A stretch of DNA of 64,000 nucleotides from positions 6,820,001 to 6,884,000 of the forward strand of contig CM053329.1 of the NCBI GenBank assembly GCA_028583605.1, read 5' to 3'. The position numbers were made by a program, and so were the translations under genes. This DNA is from Dastarcus helophoroides. Lineage: Eukaryota; Arthropoda; Insecta; Coleoptera; Bothrideridae. Position 1 is the stretch's first letter, and each line of letters opens with the position of its first letter. Below, piece by piece: positions 1-13,335 of this stretch. The notes beneath the pieces were generated by a model. That model worked only from the letters and a program-made list of their open reading frames with translations, was not told where the DNA came from and did not search any database.

Positions 1-656
1 CCGCGACATCCAGGGCTAACGCGATAATACGAAATTAATTAAAATTTTTACAAAATTCTAAATTTCTCAAAAATTATTGAACGGAGGTGGCAATACCTGG
101 TACCAAAAAAAAGGTAATTTAATTTTGCATCCGATAAAATCATCCAAGATAGGTGGTTTCATTTGAAAAAATTAAGTTATGCATGTTTGAACAACTGAAG
201 AATTGAGTCGACGGATGTGGAGAAATTTAAGAAATCTTGCTAACAGCAAAGTCGTAAACAAATACTTTATTTCTTCCTGAATCCAAAACCGTATGCCACA
301 CAACTCTGAGTCATTGCGTCTGGAAAATATCGTTAATGGCGTCAAGCTCCGAAATCGCCAAATTTAACCAAAAAAATTAAATTACGCGAAAACGGTTCAT
401 TTAAGGGCCTATGTCATCCTAATAAATTCATATTCATTTTTAACAAGGAATCCAAAAATGTAAAAATACATAGGGTGTTCTATTTAAAATAAGAAAGTTG
501 TGTTCATTTCCGGTGCAACCGGAAGGCCGCCATATTTGGCAATAATTTTAGGTTGTGGAGAACTTTATTTCGAACAACTTTTATTCGAAACATTTTTCGA
601 TATTTTGAACGATACGCCTACCAAAGACCTATTCCCGCTTAGTGACTCACCCTGTA
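1..656. repeat. MITE-like insect repeat, truncated by the window start
   Basis: This AT-rich segment holds a hairpin motif (ttccggtgcaaccggaa, 7-bp stem, near 508-526). Its last part is bounded by gggtgttctatttaaaa (about 473) and gactcaccctgtata (about 656), which are near-inverted ends. Such gggtgttc / caccctgtata ends are common on short non-autonomous elements in insect genomes (from memory). I see no coding capacity. The left boundary lies outside the window. Confidence 0.5.
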
Positions 657-3600
657 TAGTCAAATAAAATTAATGAAATTCAAAAAGTAACGTGGTTGCA
701 AATACAATAAAAAACAAGTTTGATGTGCAACTTGAATCCTAGCAAGGAAATTGCATTTAAAACTATAAAACGTACTGCAAAATATGGTTTCCTGCCAAAA
801 ATAATCTAACTATTTTCTCATTTTGTCGCAAATAAAATCACAGAAGTTATTGGATTGTGTTATGTTTTTGTTAAGTCACCCCGAGTATGAATTTGTTATA
901 TGTTTGCAAAAATCATCTCCTGCATTCAGTTATAGATTTTTTGGTATTTGGTGACCACTTTTAAACTTTCTTTTTTCCAAAACCTTAAAAAACAGTGGCG
1001 TATCCCTTTTCTCATATAAAAGTTTAATGTTAATACCCCAACGTACGCCCCTGGCGTTAGAAAAAGCTAAATAAATGCAGAAGTTAGCCTTTAAAGTACT
1101 GATACTGTGTACCAAATTCCAAGTCAAAAGGTTTCCAAAATATAAATAAAACGAATTTTATTTTCCTCTATAATGAAACAGCCTGTAAGTTGGAAATAAA
1201 AAATACTAGAACTTAAATTAATATGCACATTTATTCCCCAAGCAATCTAAAAAAGTATTTCATTCAATATGGAAACGTTTTTAAAGTAGGATAACAATTA
1301 TATTTACTTCAAATATACAAGGCAGCAGGCCCTGAGGTTATGGGCAGACATATTTAATTTTTGTGACATGTTGCACCACTTGGATTTTAACGAAACTTGA
1401 TATGTTGTCAGAAGACATATGGACACATTTTCTGTATTTTTTGTTGACTCTTAAAGAGACCTTACAAAAATCAATACTGAAAATTTCTATTTTTTTTTAG
1501 TATTTGTAGGGGGGCTAGCTCCCCCAAAAATATTTGTAAAATAGACCCTTCAGTGTACCATCACCATAAGTTTGTTTTGCTTTACTCCCTTTAACAGTTT
1601 AATAAATATGTTGTTTAGAAAAAAAAAGGTTTCTGAGAAAGGTTTTTTTTAATTGTCTCCTTAGTAACCGAAGATGGAGGGGGAAAATTCACATATAGTA
1701 ATTACTTATGTGATCCTATACGTTATGAGATAGATCACGATATAGGTTCCCGGGGGTGGGTGCGGGGCAATTTTACTATGAAAGTACCGCTAGACCATTT
1801 ATGTACTGTGTCTAAATTTTAACAAAAAAAAAAGAAAATTTCTTTTCTTTTTTTAAATCTCGTCGTTATTTTTAAAATTAAACTTTTCCCGAAAATTTAA
1901 TATTTTTGAGGGCAATATTTTTTGAAATTTTTAATTTTCTTTTCCGTATTTTGTTTTTGAAATTTAGTTATTTTTTTTTTAATTTAATTTTTTAGAAATG
2001 TTGTTGAAATTGGTTGTTTTGAGAATTTCTATTTGTTTTAGAAAATTTTTCTAATGTAACCATAGTAAGACAAATTAATCGTTCTATCTAGCTCATGCAC
2101 TGGAGTAAAAATATATGTGTATATTTCAGCGGGAGAATTTTTTTCTAAAAATTTGTCGTTTTTTTTTCGATATTTTAATTTTATTCTCGAAATTCGACTA
2201 CTTTCCTCAAGATTTAACAAGTTTCTACGGTAAAGTTCGATTTGTTTAAAATTTTCATCTTTATCTTTTTTTTTTTTTTTATCTTTTTTCCCGAATTGTG
2301 ACAATATTTTCCAAAACTCTGCATTTTCTGAAAATGTCGACTTTTTTCAAAAGGCCAATTTTATGGAAATTTCGAATTTTTAAAATTTGGTTTTATTCCT
2401 AAATTTTCGACTTAAAATCCAACTATTTAATTTTCATTTATACACCTGCTCATGTTCAAGTAAATCAAAAATCACTAAATTTTAAATGTATACCTTCAAA
2501 TGGTTAATTTTAGAACAGCCCCATTGGGTATTTTTCCATTTCTGTTCATTTTAAATGTGTTCGAACTATGCATAGATTGTAAGTGTAATTCTAAATTTGA
2601 TGTACATATTTTTGGGGCTAACATAAGACTGTGCATTTTGATATTAAGTTAAGTTGCGTATAATCGACTTATTTTGACATCTTGAATACGTGAAAGCCCT
2701 TAGAAATGTTAGGATATCCTGTATTGCTGTATATAAGCGCTTTGAGTACATTCCAAAGCAATAATAAGGTCCAGTCAAGAAATAGCAACTTTCTCGCTTT
2801 TCTACTCATTAATAGCAGTTTGCCATAAGCAGTGAACGACTTACTTTTTTTTAATTTAATGCGCAAGGAAAATTTGTTTGCTGAAAAACCAAAGTTCGCT
2901 GCCTCAAGTTATAATTAAAAACACGTTTTTATTAGCATATTTTTTAATAAAGCTTGCTGAAGTAATTAACAGACACAGGCGGATTCGGTCGGAAATTTGC
3001 ATTTAATAGATCCTTATTAGTTAATTTGTGTCGAGCAAAACACAGTACGAAGGGATTTTGCGCGCCGTTATTAAATATTAAATGATATTGATGCTAGCTA
3101 AGCTGAAAATCCAATGAAGGATCTGCAGTATCATCGTATAAAGGACCTCTCATACTTCACATGTATATTTGTTCCGGAGAGATCATGCATCATCAGTTTT
3201 GTAAATTACATTTATTCTTGTTTGTTTGAAACTCGTGGGATGAAATTCTCTGAAAAAAAAACGCACATGTGAAATTTATATGATGATACTACACATTTTG
3301 CAACAGTCAATATAATATCCTCAAATAAAATAAAATATACATCTTCCATAAATATTCTGTTTTTTTTTATTTCATTTTATTCGAAATTTTCAAAGATTTT
3401 GCATTAAAGGTTAAAAGAAAAGTGATTTATCGGGAGAAGGATAGTAAAATTAATGCTTTATGAAGTAACCATTAGACCTTATAGAGTGAAAAGAGACAGC
3501 CCTTTCTTTAATTTAAGCTGCTTAAATAAATTATTTTAAGAGCTGTATGCTAAAAAGATGACTTGGGATAAAAAGGTAACTGGGGGGAATTAAAAAATTC

Positions 3601-5070
3601 ATTATGTGAAGCGAGCGCATCGATTATTGATGGAGCAGATGTGACCAGAATTCCCTTACTTAAGCTATTCTTGATTTTTTTCAGAAGGGAAATTTTATTG
3701 AGGGCGTAAACGCCAGACTATTAGACAGTGATTTAATAGCCGAATAAAACCGTTTTGCGTTCGTAACGATGCTCAAATTAAACTTAGTATCTCACTTAAA
3801 ATTTTCCCCTCTGTTGCTTCAGACGTTAGTCCTGATTACAATTCTTTTTTATGTTATTCCAAAGGAGTAATCACCTTATAAATTTACGGTAGTATTCATT
3901 CAAAGCATTTGAAAATGAAATGTTACAAAAGAAGAAGAAGAAGAATTAAATTATAATTGATATTTCTCATACTTACCTACTCAGTAAAATTGCTTGCTGT
4001 TCATATTTCTTTTAATAACAAATAAATGTGAAAACTCTACAATGTTTCGATTAAATCTTGAATTTTCAGGACCGGTTTTGTTTAAAGCATCATCATGGTC
4101 AGAAAATTATAACAGTAGTTTGTTTGGCAATTGTTGTCAACTTATTTCAGGGATCAAATACTTATATACGAATACTTTGTTTAAATTGAATTCGTAACAA
4201 TGGTGTGCCCGAAAGTTTAGCTATTCATTCATACAATCCACTCGTAAAACTGTTATGCTTTTGCAGTAGGGTGAGGTGAAAGTCAAAAAATATGTTGAAC
4301 AGCTGTTCTGAATGCAGATAAGATGTAATTACCGGAGAAAAATTAGGCTGGGCAAATTTTGGAAGATTGCAGAAAAATTAGTTTCCATAAATAAAAGTTC
4401 TCATTTTTCGATGTTGGACTGCATAGAAATTTGATTATTATGTACGTTTTGAAGAATATTGTCTTGAGGGGGGTGGGGGAAATTAAAGCCAGCTTGAAAA
4501 CGTTTCACTTGTAAAAAAAGTCATCTACCACCCTCTTGTGCTCCAGTGTCTGGACAGATTTGAACAATACTTAATCATCAGTTGTACGCATTGCTCTTCT
4601 TTGAATGAATCCAAAACAGTCAGTTTGTGTTTTAAGACTGAACTTCACACTTGAGAAGGCATAGTATTTTAGTGTAAATCTAAACCTAATATAAAGAATG
4701 AAAGTACGACATATAATTTCTACGTCAAAGTAAGCTTAACTTCTTAAGAGGCTTATTTGTATATGAAAACCCTACAGGGTAATTTAAAGAGAAAATGATG
4801 CTTTTCTAGAATAGACAGCTTAACTGTCGTAGGAAGGATCTTACTCCCCTTGAGAATGTTGGATGCATTATCTCTTGACGTTTTGAAGTTTTCTTAGATA
4901 AAACAAATATCTGAGAGTCTAAGGCATTAAAGACAATCAGATTTTTTTTCCTTTCCATTGCAGAATTATCTTGAAATGACGATTAAGTTTTACATCTGCC
5001 TAAAGTATCGACGGATAATGAATTGTCAGCGAAAACGAATACTATTAGGTTACAGTCATCTACCGAGAGG
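657..5070. other. AT-rich stretch without recognisable gene
   Basis: There are only short chance ORFs with no recognisable motif. It includes the low-complexity block at 1800-2480, a short GAA run near 3931-3945 and generic AT-rich DNA. No transposon protein, tRNA or exon with convincing splice signals was found by eye. Confidence 0.5.
1800..2480. repeat. Degenerate AT-rich low-complexity block (TTCGAAATTT-like)
   Basis: Imperfect reiteration of short words such as aaattttc, ttcgaaatt and tcgactttt, with long T runs. The ORF over 2038-2304 (lysine-rich on the minus strand) is a by-product of the T tracts, not a gene. Similar texture recurs at 54040-55240 and 59700-60480. Confidence 0.45.
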
Positions 5071-7020
5071 GAACATCTGTACCCGGTACCATACAAAACG
5101 AAGTATGCATGGCAATTAAAAAACTAAAAAACAACAAATCGCCATTGCCAGACAAACTATATGAAGACCTACTCAAGATGCTCGACAATGACCAATTGAA
5201 GCTCCTGAAAAAATACTAAACACAATATACAAAACCGGACAAATGCCAAAATAATGGCTTATATCAACCTTTATCCCGCTTTCAAAACAAAGAAATGCCA
5301 CCGTGGAGTGTACTGCCATTTAAGACAGTGGTGCAAAGAAAAGTAAACGTTGGAGTAACGTAGCAAAAATTATCGTGTACTTAAAAAGCAGAAAATCGTT
5401 TTGAAAATAATAATGTTTTTGTAATTGTCATAAAATATCCAAACACAAGTTTAAATGGAGGAATATGACGTCCTGTCGAGGTAATTTCGTGTTTATTTTG
5501 AAATTATTTAAACACCAATGAAAGTTTTTTAGCCGCTATAAGCAGTTTTTATCTTGATTGCATTTTCATTGCATTTTCGTACCATCACAATAAACTAACA
5601 TTAACAAAACAGTTTAACACTATGTATATATGAAATGTATTGAACAAAACTTTTTATAAAATAAAACGTATGAATTCGGTTTGTACTAAATAAGCACTAA
5701 AACACACACGGAACGAAGACTAACAAATTGCATTATAAGTTAATATCTGGGGGATTTACAAAAATAGAAAGTTATAATGTAATGTACGTCAACTGTAACA
5801 AAGATGTCGTTGCAATATACACATTAGCAAATAAAAGGTGCTGCCTTTACATCATCATATAAGCGCTATGGCACTGTTGTTATATGCCTATGCCTTTGGC
5901 TTATGGGCCACCTATATGGGAATATTGTGATAAAGTGTGACTGTTTGCTGGAATATTACCGTATTTTTTTTTACCTTTGCAATAACCTTGAATTAATTTT
6001 ATAAGTTTGTACCTTTTTTTTAATGATTGAAAAGAGAAACATAGTATTAATGAAAAGAAATACTGTGTCTGCTCTACTGAAAAATTAATTTTATTTACGA
6101 GTAGGAGTGCATTTATGTTTTCTTTTCTATTTTGCTAATGTAGGCAATGCCTTTTTATAATAGGTTTAATGTACCAGGCTCTAAAGGCCCTTTTGAATAT
6201 TGTTCACTTCCGCATCTATAAGAAGTTAGAAGCAAACATTGCGGAAACACAATTCGGGTTCCGAAACGGTCTAGGTACCAGAGAAGCCCTATTTGGCATA
6301 CATGTTCTGATCCAAAGACTAGACCGGGATGAAACTTAACGCCAGGAAAACGAAAATCTTCATAGTTAGCAAAAACAATATTCCAAGAACACTATTCAAT
6401 GCTGACGGTGTAGCATTACAAAAAGCCAGTAAAATCACATATTTAGGTTGTAACTTTAACAAATATTGGCATCACTCGCGGGAAATTAAAACCCGAATAG
6501 AAAAAGCTAGAAGCATTTTTAACCGAATGAAAAAGATTTTGTGTAGTTTAAGCCTTAACATACATTTTAGAGTCCGCGTTCTTCGCTGCTATATTTTCTC
6601 CATACTGCTATAGGCGCAGAAGCATGGACTCTTGACTAACCATTAGTGCAAGCGACTGGAGGCATTTGAAATGTGGTGTTACCGCCGCATGCTCCAAATA
6701 TCATGGACCCACCACATTACCAATAACACTATAAACGGATGAGAAAGGAGCTAGTAATCCTAACAACTGTAAAGATGAGAAAAACGGCATATTGTGAGCA
6801 TATTATGAGGAACGAAAAATATCGTATCCTTCAAATAATAGTACAGGGTAATATTAGAGGCAGCAAGGGGTCCAGGTCGCAGAAGAACATCATGGCTGAA
6901 AAATCTCAGACAATGGACAGGATTGCCATTTGTAGCATTATTTAGATCAGCCGTTAATAAGGTTATTTGGACAAATGGAATCGCTAAAATCCACACAGGA
7001 TAAGCACGAATTGAAGAAGA
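5071..7020 (+). pseudogene. RTE-type non-LTR retrotransposon fossil (reverse transcriptase pieces)
   Basis: The first piece, about 5083-5316, reads as the N-terminal part of a non-LTR reverse transcriptase. It has AIKKLKNNKSPLPDKLYEDL, then after a frameshift ILNTIYKTGQMPK and FIPLSKQRNAT. After about 850 bp of unrelated sequence the protein resumes near 6170 with ALKALLNIVHFRIYKKLE and AETQFGFRNGLGTREALF. It then jumps at about 6330 to KLNARKTKIFIVSKN, ITYLGCNFNKYWHHSREIKT and, beyond a stop, RLEAFEMWCYRRMLQISW. The palm with the catalytic (F/Y)ADD box is absent, removed by a deletion at about 6328-6332. The C-terminal pieces match the 'endonuclease-reverse transcriptase' proteins annotated in many insects (RTE-like, from memory). 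Multiple stops show it is dead. Confidence 0.8.
5317..6165. other. Insertion of unknown type inside the RTE fossil
   Basis: Separates two collinear parts of the reverse transcriptase (…RNAT before, ALKALLN… after). No coding motif is visible. It is AT-rich with one moderately GC-rich patch (agcgctatggcac to atgggccacc, about 5863-5912). I could not define terminal repeats or a target-site duplication. Confidence 0.45.
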
Positions 7021-10000
7021 AAAAACACAGCTATATATTGGATTGAAAGTTGATGCTAAGAGATTATTTATGTGTAATTAAGACATAAAAAGAAACAGAA
7101 GAGACCCGTGGGACACCCCTGTTTTAATCGCAAATGTTTCGAACGAGATGTCATCAACAATGACATTAAGAGATTTTTTTGTCATCTAGGAAACTGGATA
7201 TCGAATGAAAGAGACCATAAGGATTAATTTTGTAGGAAGAGATCTGCATGGTTGAGCTCCATGCATAGGTAATATGAGAGAAGGTCCTCAAATGAACAGT
7301 TGTTTTCTTAAACCGTATTGCCTGCTCGAAATCATTCTATTCTCCTTTAGATGTTTGAGGATCTTAACATTGCAACTATACATGTTTGTGTCTATGACTT
7401 CCAAAAATTATAAGTTTTATTGCAAAGTACTCCCTCTACGCGTTTCAAAGTTCTGGATGATGTGGTCATTCTGGATATTTATTTATGAAGGAAATAAAAA
7501 TTTTGCTGATTTCTATGCGAAAAAATTTCTCGCATATAAAAGAAAAGACTGCACTAAGGTTTTTCGCTTGACAAAACATTATACCGGCCTGATGATGAGT
7601 TTCAAGAAGTGTATTTCCTTCCGGACATGTGAAAAATTTAACGAAGGCTGAAGTCACACAATTTGTATGGGAAGTTTATACAAAGGCTTACCATAAAATT
7701 ACCAAATATCAGTAACGATATAATGGGACCAACGTCAAAGGACAAAGCTGATAAAAAAATGTTGGAAATTTCGGTATTAAATTTAATTTTAAAATGTTTA
7801 GCTTTTTTTAAGGATTTAATTAGCCAAGCTCAATTTTAGTTCATAAAAACTAAATTAAATTAGTCTTAAATGTGACATGATGATGTAGTTTTTCTCCAAA
7901 CAGTACCACTACAATTTTCTAACGAAGCAAGAAAAAGCAGAAACGCAATCTTCGACAAGAACGCTTTCGGTTACAATCGTTAGGCAAGCTGAAAAATTTC
8001 TATTGACAGAAAGCACTTAGGAGAGTGGAGAAGTTATAAAAATGGATATTTTAAAAGTTGGTTAAAACAGGTTTTGCTAATGTCAGTGCAAGTTATATAG
8101 CAAAATATAATATTTCTTGACAAACTGCTGCATCATCTTATAGCTAAGTAAACATTTTATCATTAAATCCTAAACATATATATTGATAACATATATTTCC
8201 TCTTGCCGTCAATGTTCAATTTTGCCTTAAATATAAAGTTCATCTTCGTTTTTGATTCGCGTTCCGGTCACGGTGATAGCCGGACGCACACGTGCGTTCC
8301 TGTGTGAAATCGTTTAATATTTTAGTCATCTTTAAATTTTTAATAAATATTTGATACCTATAGTGTTAATCAGTGAATTATGTTTATGAATACTCATATA
8401 TTAATTGTTTATATTGAAGGGATATAGGCTTAAGCTCAGATGCTTTTTGCTAAGCGTCCCGACTTTTTATTAGAATGTGCTGGTCAATTGTCCTAAGGAT
8501 AAAGCCCATAAAGTGAAAAACGAAAACGAAACGATCTTCGTTTTTAACATGATAGTCTTCTATCCATTTAAAAGTCATTAGTCGAAATTTATACCTCAAG
8601 GGACTTTATATCGATGATTGCTATAAAAGATGTCAAGCTTTAAAAAACGATTAATGAAGTAAGTTTTTACACCATTACAAAATTGCATCTTAAATAAGTT
8701 AGTAGCACAGCTAAATAAGAACGCCAGTTGTAGTAATTGCTAACATAAAGTGAATTACGAGACCAGCGTAAAATAGCTTCCGGTAATTTATTAAAGGATT
8801 AGCTCCATTAAATTATATAAAACCTGATCAGACTCAGCTAAGAAAAGCACTTTCGTCCAACGCTGAAACATTACAAAGTTTTTCTCTTTTGTCTACAAAA
8901 TAGACATTTTCTCGAGGACATTATTTTTCTCCTCGGCCTTTAAAGATAATAATTTGTAAAGCAAATTGTAGAGAATGTGATTAATTTTCGCCTAAAGATG
9001 GACGTTTGTTACCTTCTGTAAAGAAAAATTATTTAAAAATTTTTTCAAAGCCATAAAAGTGTTTTGGCTCATGTAAAGATGCTTTCTAGCGTCTGAAAAA
9101 ACCTGGAAGTTTTTTACCGCGAACTAGAAGTAAATTAGTAAAAAATGGCATTTGTTCTGACCTTTGTGAAATATAAAAATTTTGAAAAGTATAACTATTA
9201 TTTAGACTAATTTGTCATAAAGTAAACATAAAATTAAAGACAATTTTTTGTAGGTGTAATGAAACAAAAAATACACAAGTGGAAAAATTGGAGCTGCGTG
9301 GAAAAATCCGAATATAAAGAAAAAGCGTTAAGGTCATTCACGAAATCCCAAGAGCCATGATGCTTCATTAAGTCCCACATAATATTCTAATCTCTGTTAA
9401 TTTCATTTACTTCTTTTTTCAACCCTATTTTTTCGCAACAAAGGCTAAAACGTGTTTTATAATAAATGAATTTTTGAGATATTTCAAGTTAATTTACTTA
9501 ATACACATGTATACAGTACAGACAATATTATTACCACATTTTACAAAATAATGTTAAAAACAATGGTGGTTAAACAAATTCCTAAAAAGTGCACAAAATG
9601 CTTTTCATTATTTCTGGTTATTTTTGCTACCATGTGGGTTAAATTATGACAAAGTACTAAAACTTAACTAAAAATTCTTCGTTTGCACTGTTCTCGAAAA
9701 CTATCAGTGACAACAAGTTTTAATGATTCCTTAGCAGAGCATTTTTAATGCGAAATTTTAAATTGTTCATTTTGATTTATTTTTTACTGTACATTGCAAC
9801 CATAACAAACCTCATTTTTTTATAGTTTATGAGAGCTTTTTTCTAGAAAATTTGAAAATGCCACGTATTTTGGTTTATTTTTTACTGAACATTCCCACCA
9901 AACCGAAACTTAACAAAATTTTCGATTTTTCACGCATGTTATATTTTCTACGAGATATGTAGTTTTTTTGGAAATCACGAATATAAGTTGGAAATTTGGT

Positions 10001-11605
10001 TCCAAATTTTGTTATAGCCAAATTTTTGAATTTAGCATCAACATTTGAAGCCTTAGATCAAAATTATTAAATTGAAATGGCATACTTTAAAAACTTCTAG
10101 AAAAACTGTAATTATAAAAGAACTTTTATTTTTAGAAAAAATCGAACTTTAGATCTTTATCTTAAAAGAATTAAAAATGAATTTTGTTAAAGTTGTCAAA
10201 GTTCAGCAGAAAAATTAATTAAATAAATCCATAAAAAAATATTAGAAACCATTGTCCATGGCACTTTGGTTAAGAATGCAGAAAAAGTAATTGAATTTAT
10301 TTAGTTATTTTAAACAATCCAAAGACTATTTATTTTTAACAGGATTAGAAAAAGGTGCATCCCCTATATAATTTTTAATCTAATTTAATTTTTCGTAGCA
10401 TCACCTGGTATAACATTTCCAAAGAGTACACGAATCGTAACATAAACTTTAAAAATTCTCAAAATATGTTTAGGGAAGGCATTATAGCTAATGATGATGA
10501 AGAAGTGCAGTCAGATAACAATTTAGAATTAGTGTCAGCTTTAGAACGAACGATATTAAGGAAATATCATCAGCAAACAAATCTGTTTCAATAATGTTTC
10601 ATTTTGGGAGATTCTCCTACCTCGAAAGTAGAATGTGTTTGCACTGCGAAAATTGCGTATTTCTTTAAGAAAACTTGGAAGGGACCGCCAGTAATCCTTT
10701 ATTTGTAGTTGTAGTTGGCAGGGTATTGTATAAAGGACGGCTTTAATCGAAAATCTGGGCTCAAAATCCTCAAACAAAACACATCTATTTGTATGCTGTT
10801 CTACTTATCGAACGATTTGTCTTTCCCTTAAGAACCAGAAAATTGAAATGTGGAATTGCAGTTGTATTTTATTTGCGATATTGGTGCTATATATTACCAT
10901 TTCAGTAACCAAGTAATAAGTATATGCACTAGTATTGGCAAATTTTAATTATTGCTGATGAACAAATTATTATATGATTACTTTATGGTTTTCATTCACG
11001 AATACCTAAATTTTCTTCATTACATCAATACATAAGGTCGTAGAGAAAGTTTTTCGTCTGAAAATTTAAAAATTGGACCTAAAAACTATTTGAGTGATTT
11101 ATTTGCCCTGAATAAACCCACTAAAGACTTATCCCCAAGCTGTACATACTTAGGCCTGAATCATAGAATAAATATAAACTAGAGACTACAATAAACAAAC
11201 TTTCGTGTTGTTGTTATTGGAGTGAGAGGGAAGATGTTTATCAACATGAATTTTGACAGAAGTTTTTGACAGACAAAGATGGTTTTTTTGCAATTTTGTC
11301 GTTAATTGCAGCTTTAATGAGTTTAAATCTAGTGTTCATTATGCAGCATATTGATTAGAAGTAGTTCATAGCGTTAATTGTTAGTAAAAAGAGTTATTTT
11401 TAAAATAATTCGTATACTTCAAAGAAAGCGTGTTCAAGGTCGTTTCTTGAGTAGAATACAGGGTCGTATTCACATCGAACCCTTTCTAAAATTATCTATT
11501 TCAATTAGCCTACTAGTAAAAAATTTGATGTGGATGGAAAAATGGTATATCCGACCAAAAAAGAGCCATATTAGTCAGTAAGTTTTTTTTTTATACAGTG
11601 AGGTC
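7021..11605. other. Long stretch without recognisable gene
   Basis: The 125-codon open frame at 7274-7651 (+) and the shorter frames show no motif I recognise. Two similar segments near 9770-9830 and 9880-9940 (both with tttattttttactg, then acattgcaacc or acattcccacc) suggest a local duplication of roughly 110 bp. Nothing else is supportable. Confidence 0.45.
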
Positions 11606-12500
11606 CAAAATTAACGCATCAATTCATTATTTACGTAATTTAAAATTTATGGGCAGGTCTATACTGAATTCTAAAATGAAACTTTTTGAGCATAGTTTTA
11701 TCCTTTTTTCTTCAACATCCTTGAAGTGACAATTACCCCTTTGAGATTTTTAAATTGAACGAGAGTGTGCTTAATGGGTCATTTGGAAGGGATTTTAATT
11801 ATCCATTCAGCAAAGCTTTTTTGAATTTTATTAATATTCGTTGAGAAAATTAAATCTGACAATTTTAAAATGTGTTTGAAATGTATCTCAATTATGCACA
11901 TGTATCAAATATCTGTGAAATCTGACTTTTCTAATTGATTTTGTGTCATACTTATTCAGTTTGAATGTATTCCTTTTTTTTTGATACGCGGATGGCAAAA
12001 TATCCAACACGAAGGAAGAAGTAAAAAGGATTTCCTTTTTACATATCAGAAAAAAATATACTTCAGAAAAAAATATACTTTTTTTCTTTACCTGCAATTT
12101 ATCAGTAAAATCCTGTATGACTTTAAATTTTAAATCTAACATGACGTTTTTTTCAAGCCTAATTTGATACCGTCTCTTTCAGCCCCCTTGAAGTGACAGC
12201 TACCATTTAAAATTTTTAAATAGGACAAGGACGCTTACTATAGCATATCTGAAAGGATTTTTAATTCTCTATCCAGGAATATAAGATTTTCTGTAATTTT
12301 TTATTGAAAAATATTAAATTTTTCCTGATGTGTAAAAAGAAACTCTCATTTACTTTTTTTCTTGTGGATATTTTGCCACTTAGATATCAGAAAAAAATTA
12401 AATTAAATAGTTATGACACAGATTCAATCAGAAAAGTCACCCAACGCTTCAAAATTTATTATATAAATATTTTCCAAGTTGCTGAAAAACAATAATTTAG
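11606..12500. repeat. Imperfect inverted repeat whose arms both keep a short reading frame
   Basis: The minus-strand frame 11888-12142 and the plus-strand frame 12304-12495 encode related peptides. One reads CKKEILFTSSFVLDILPSAY…KLNKYDTKSIRKV, the other CKKKLSFTFFLVDILPLRY…KLNSYDTDSIRKV. The DNA is therefore an inverted duplication. The block cttgaagtgaca also recurs in direct orientation (about 11723 and 12189). The left side starts with acagtgaggtccaaaatta, which resembles a transposon end. The structure suggests a foldback or MITE-type element. The peptides are probably incidental. Confidence 0.5.
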
Positions 12501-13323
12501 ATTTGCAACGAAAACGTCTGATTTATTTATAAAAGTAATATGCTTCAGTATTAGATATTAGTTACATTAGGCAATATCAATTTAGAAATCTTTGATTTTT
12601 TAGAAAATCATTTATAAGATGAGTATTAGGACAATAATTATGGATTCAATTTATCAAAATTAGGTTTGGAAATTTTTTTTATTTTAAGAATATTTCATTA
12701 TGTTAAGCAGATGAGTTTTTGCAAAAAAAATATACAGTTAGGACTGATTAATAAAGTTCTGATTGATTTTAATAAGCTATTCTATTGGGCCAGTCAGGTA
12801 CTGTACAATGTTTTGATTGAGAGACCGTACCCGCACGATATGTTGCCTAAAACATCGACTACAGAAAATAGCCTGAGTTATAAAACCTCTTTGGCCTGAA
12901 TAGCGTAATTAAATTTTTAGTAGCACAATTCATTAAATAAATTAGTTGAATGTAAATTTACAACATTCATCTGAGTGGCTAGTTTGGTCTCTAAATGTTA
13001 TTTTTCTTTAGTTTGAAAAGAAGAACCGAAATGGTCAATATGGGGCAGCGATAGGATATTAAATAAGCGTTAATTTGCAAGAATAAATTAAAGGCGTTTA
13101 AGAGGAGAAGTTTTTTTAGTGATCAAAAATATTTAGACAAGAAAAGAAAGTTTATTGAGGAAGAGAGCTTTTTTAGTCACCAAAATTTTTTGGGGGATAT
13201 GTTGTATTGTTGAGGTATTGTGGAAGGCACTTTTTTTTCTTTGGTCATTAAAAATTATTTAGAATACTCAATTTATCATAAAAGGAAGGCAAAAAAGGTA
13301 AGAAAAACAACCTTAATCTTGTC
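12501..13323. other. AT-rich stretch, nothing identified
   Basis: Only a motif-free 77-codon frame at 12666-12899 (+). No repeat or gene recognised. Confidence 0.45.
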
Positions 13324-13335
13324 ACTTTATCCTGT

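Noticed and set aside
2038..2304. Lysine-rich minus-strand ORF as a small basic protein
   Set aside because: Generated by long T tracts in low-complexity DNA. No initiation context or conservation visible.
7274..7651. 125-codon plus-strand ORF as a host gene
   Set aside because: No recognisable domain and composition typical of random AT-rich sequence. An antisense frame of similar quality overlaps it.
7590..7665. ctgatgatgagtttcaagaag as a hammerhead core
   Set aside because: CTGATGA is present, but there is no correctly spaced GAAA after a helix II, and no flanking stem.
10556..10777. Possible RT C-terminus (YWRSLPSFLKEIRNFRSANTF)
   Set aside because: The resemblance to the WNSLP…R…F end of non-LTR RTs is short and no upstream RT motif is present on that strand.
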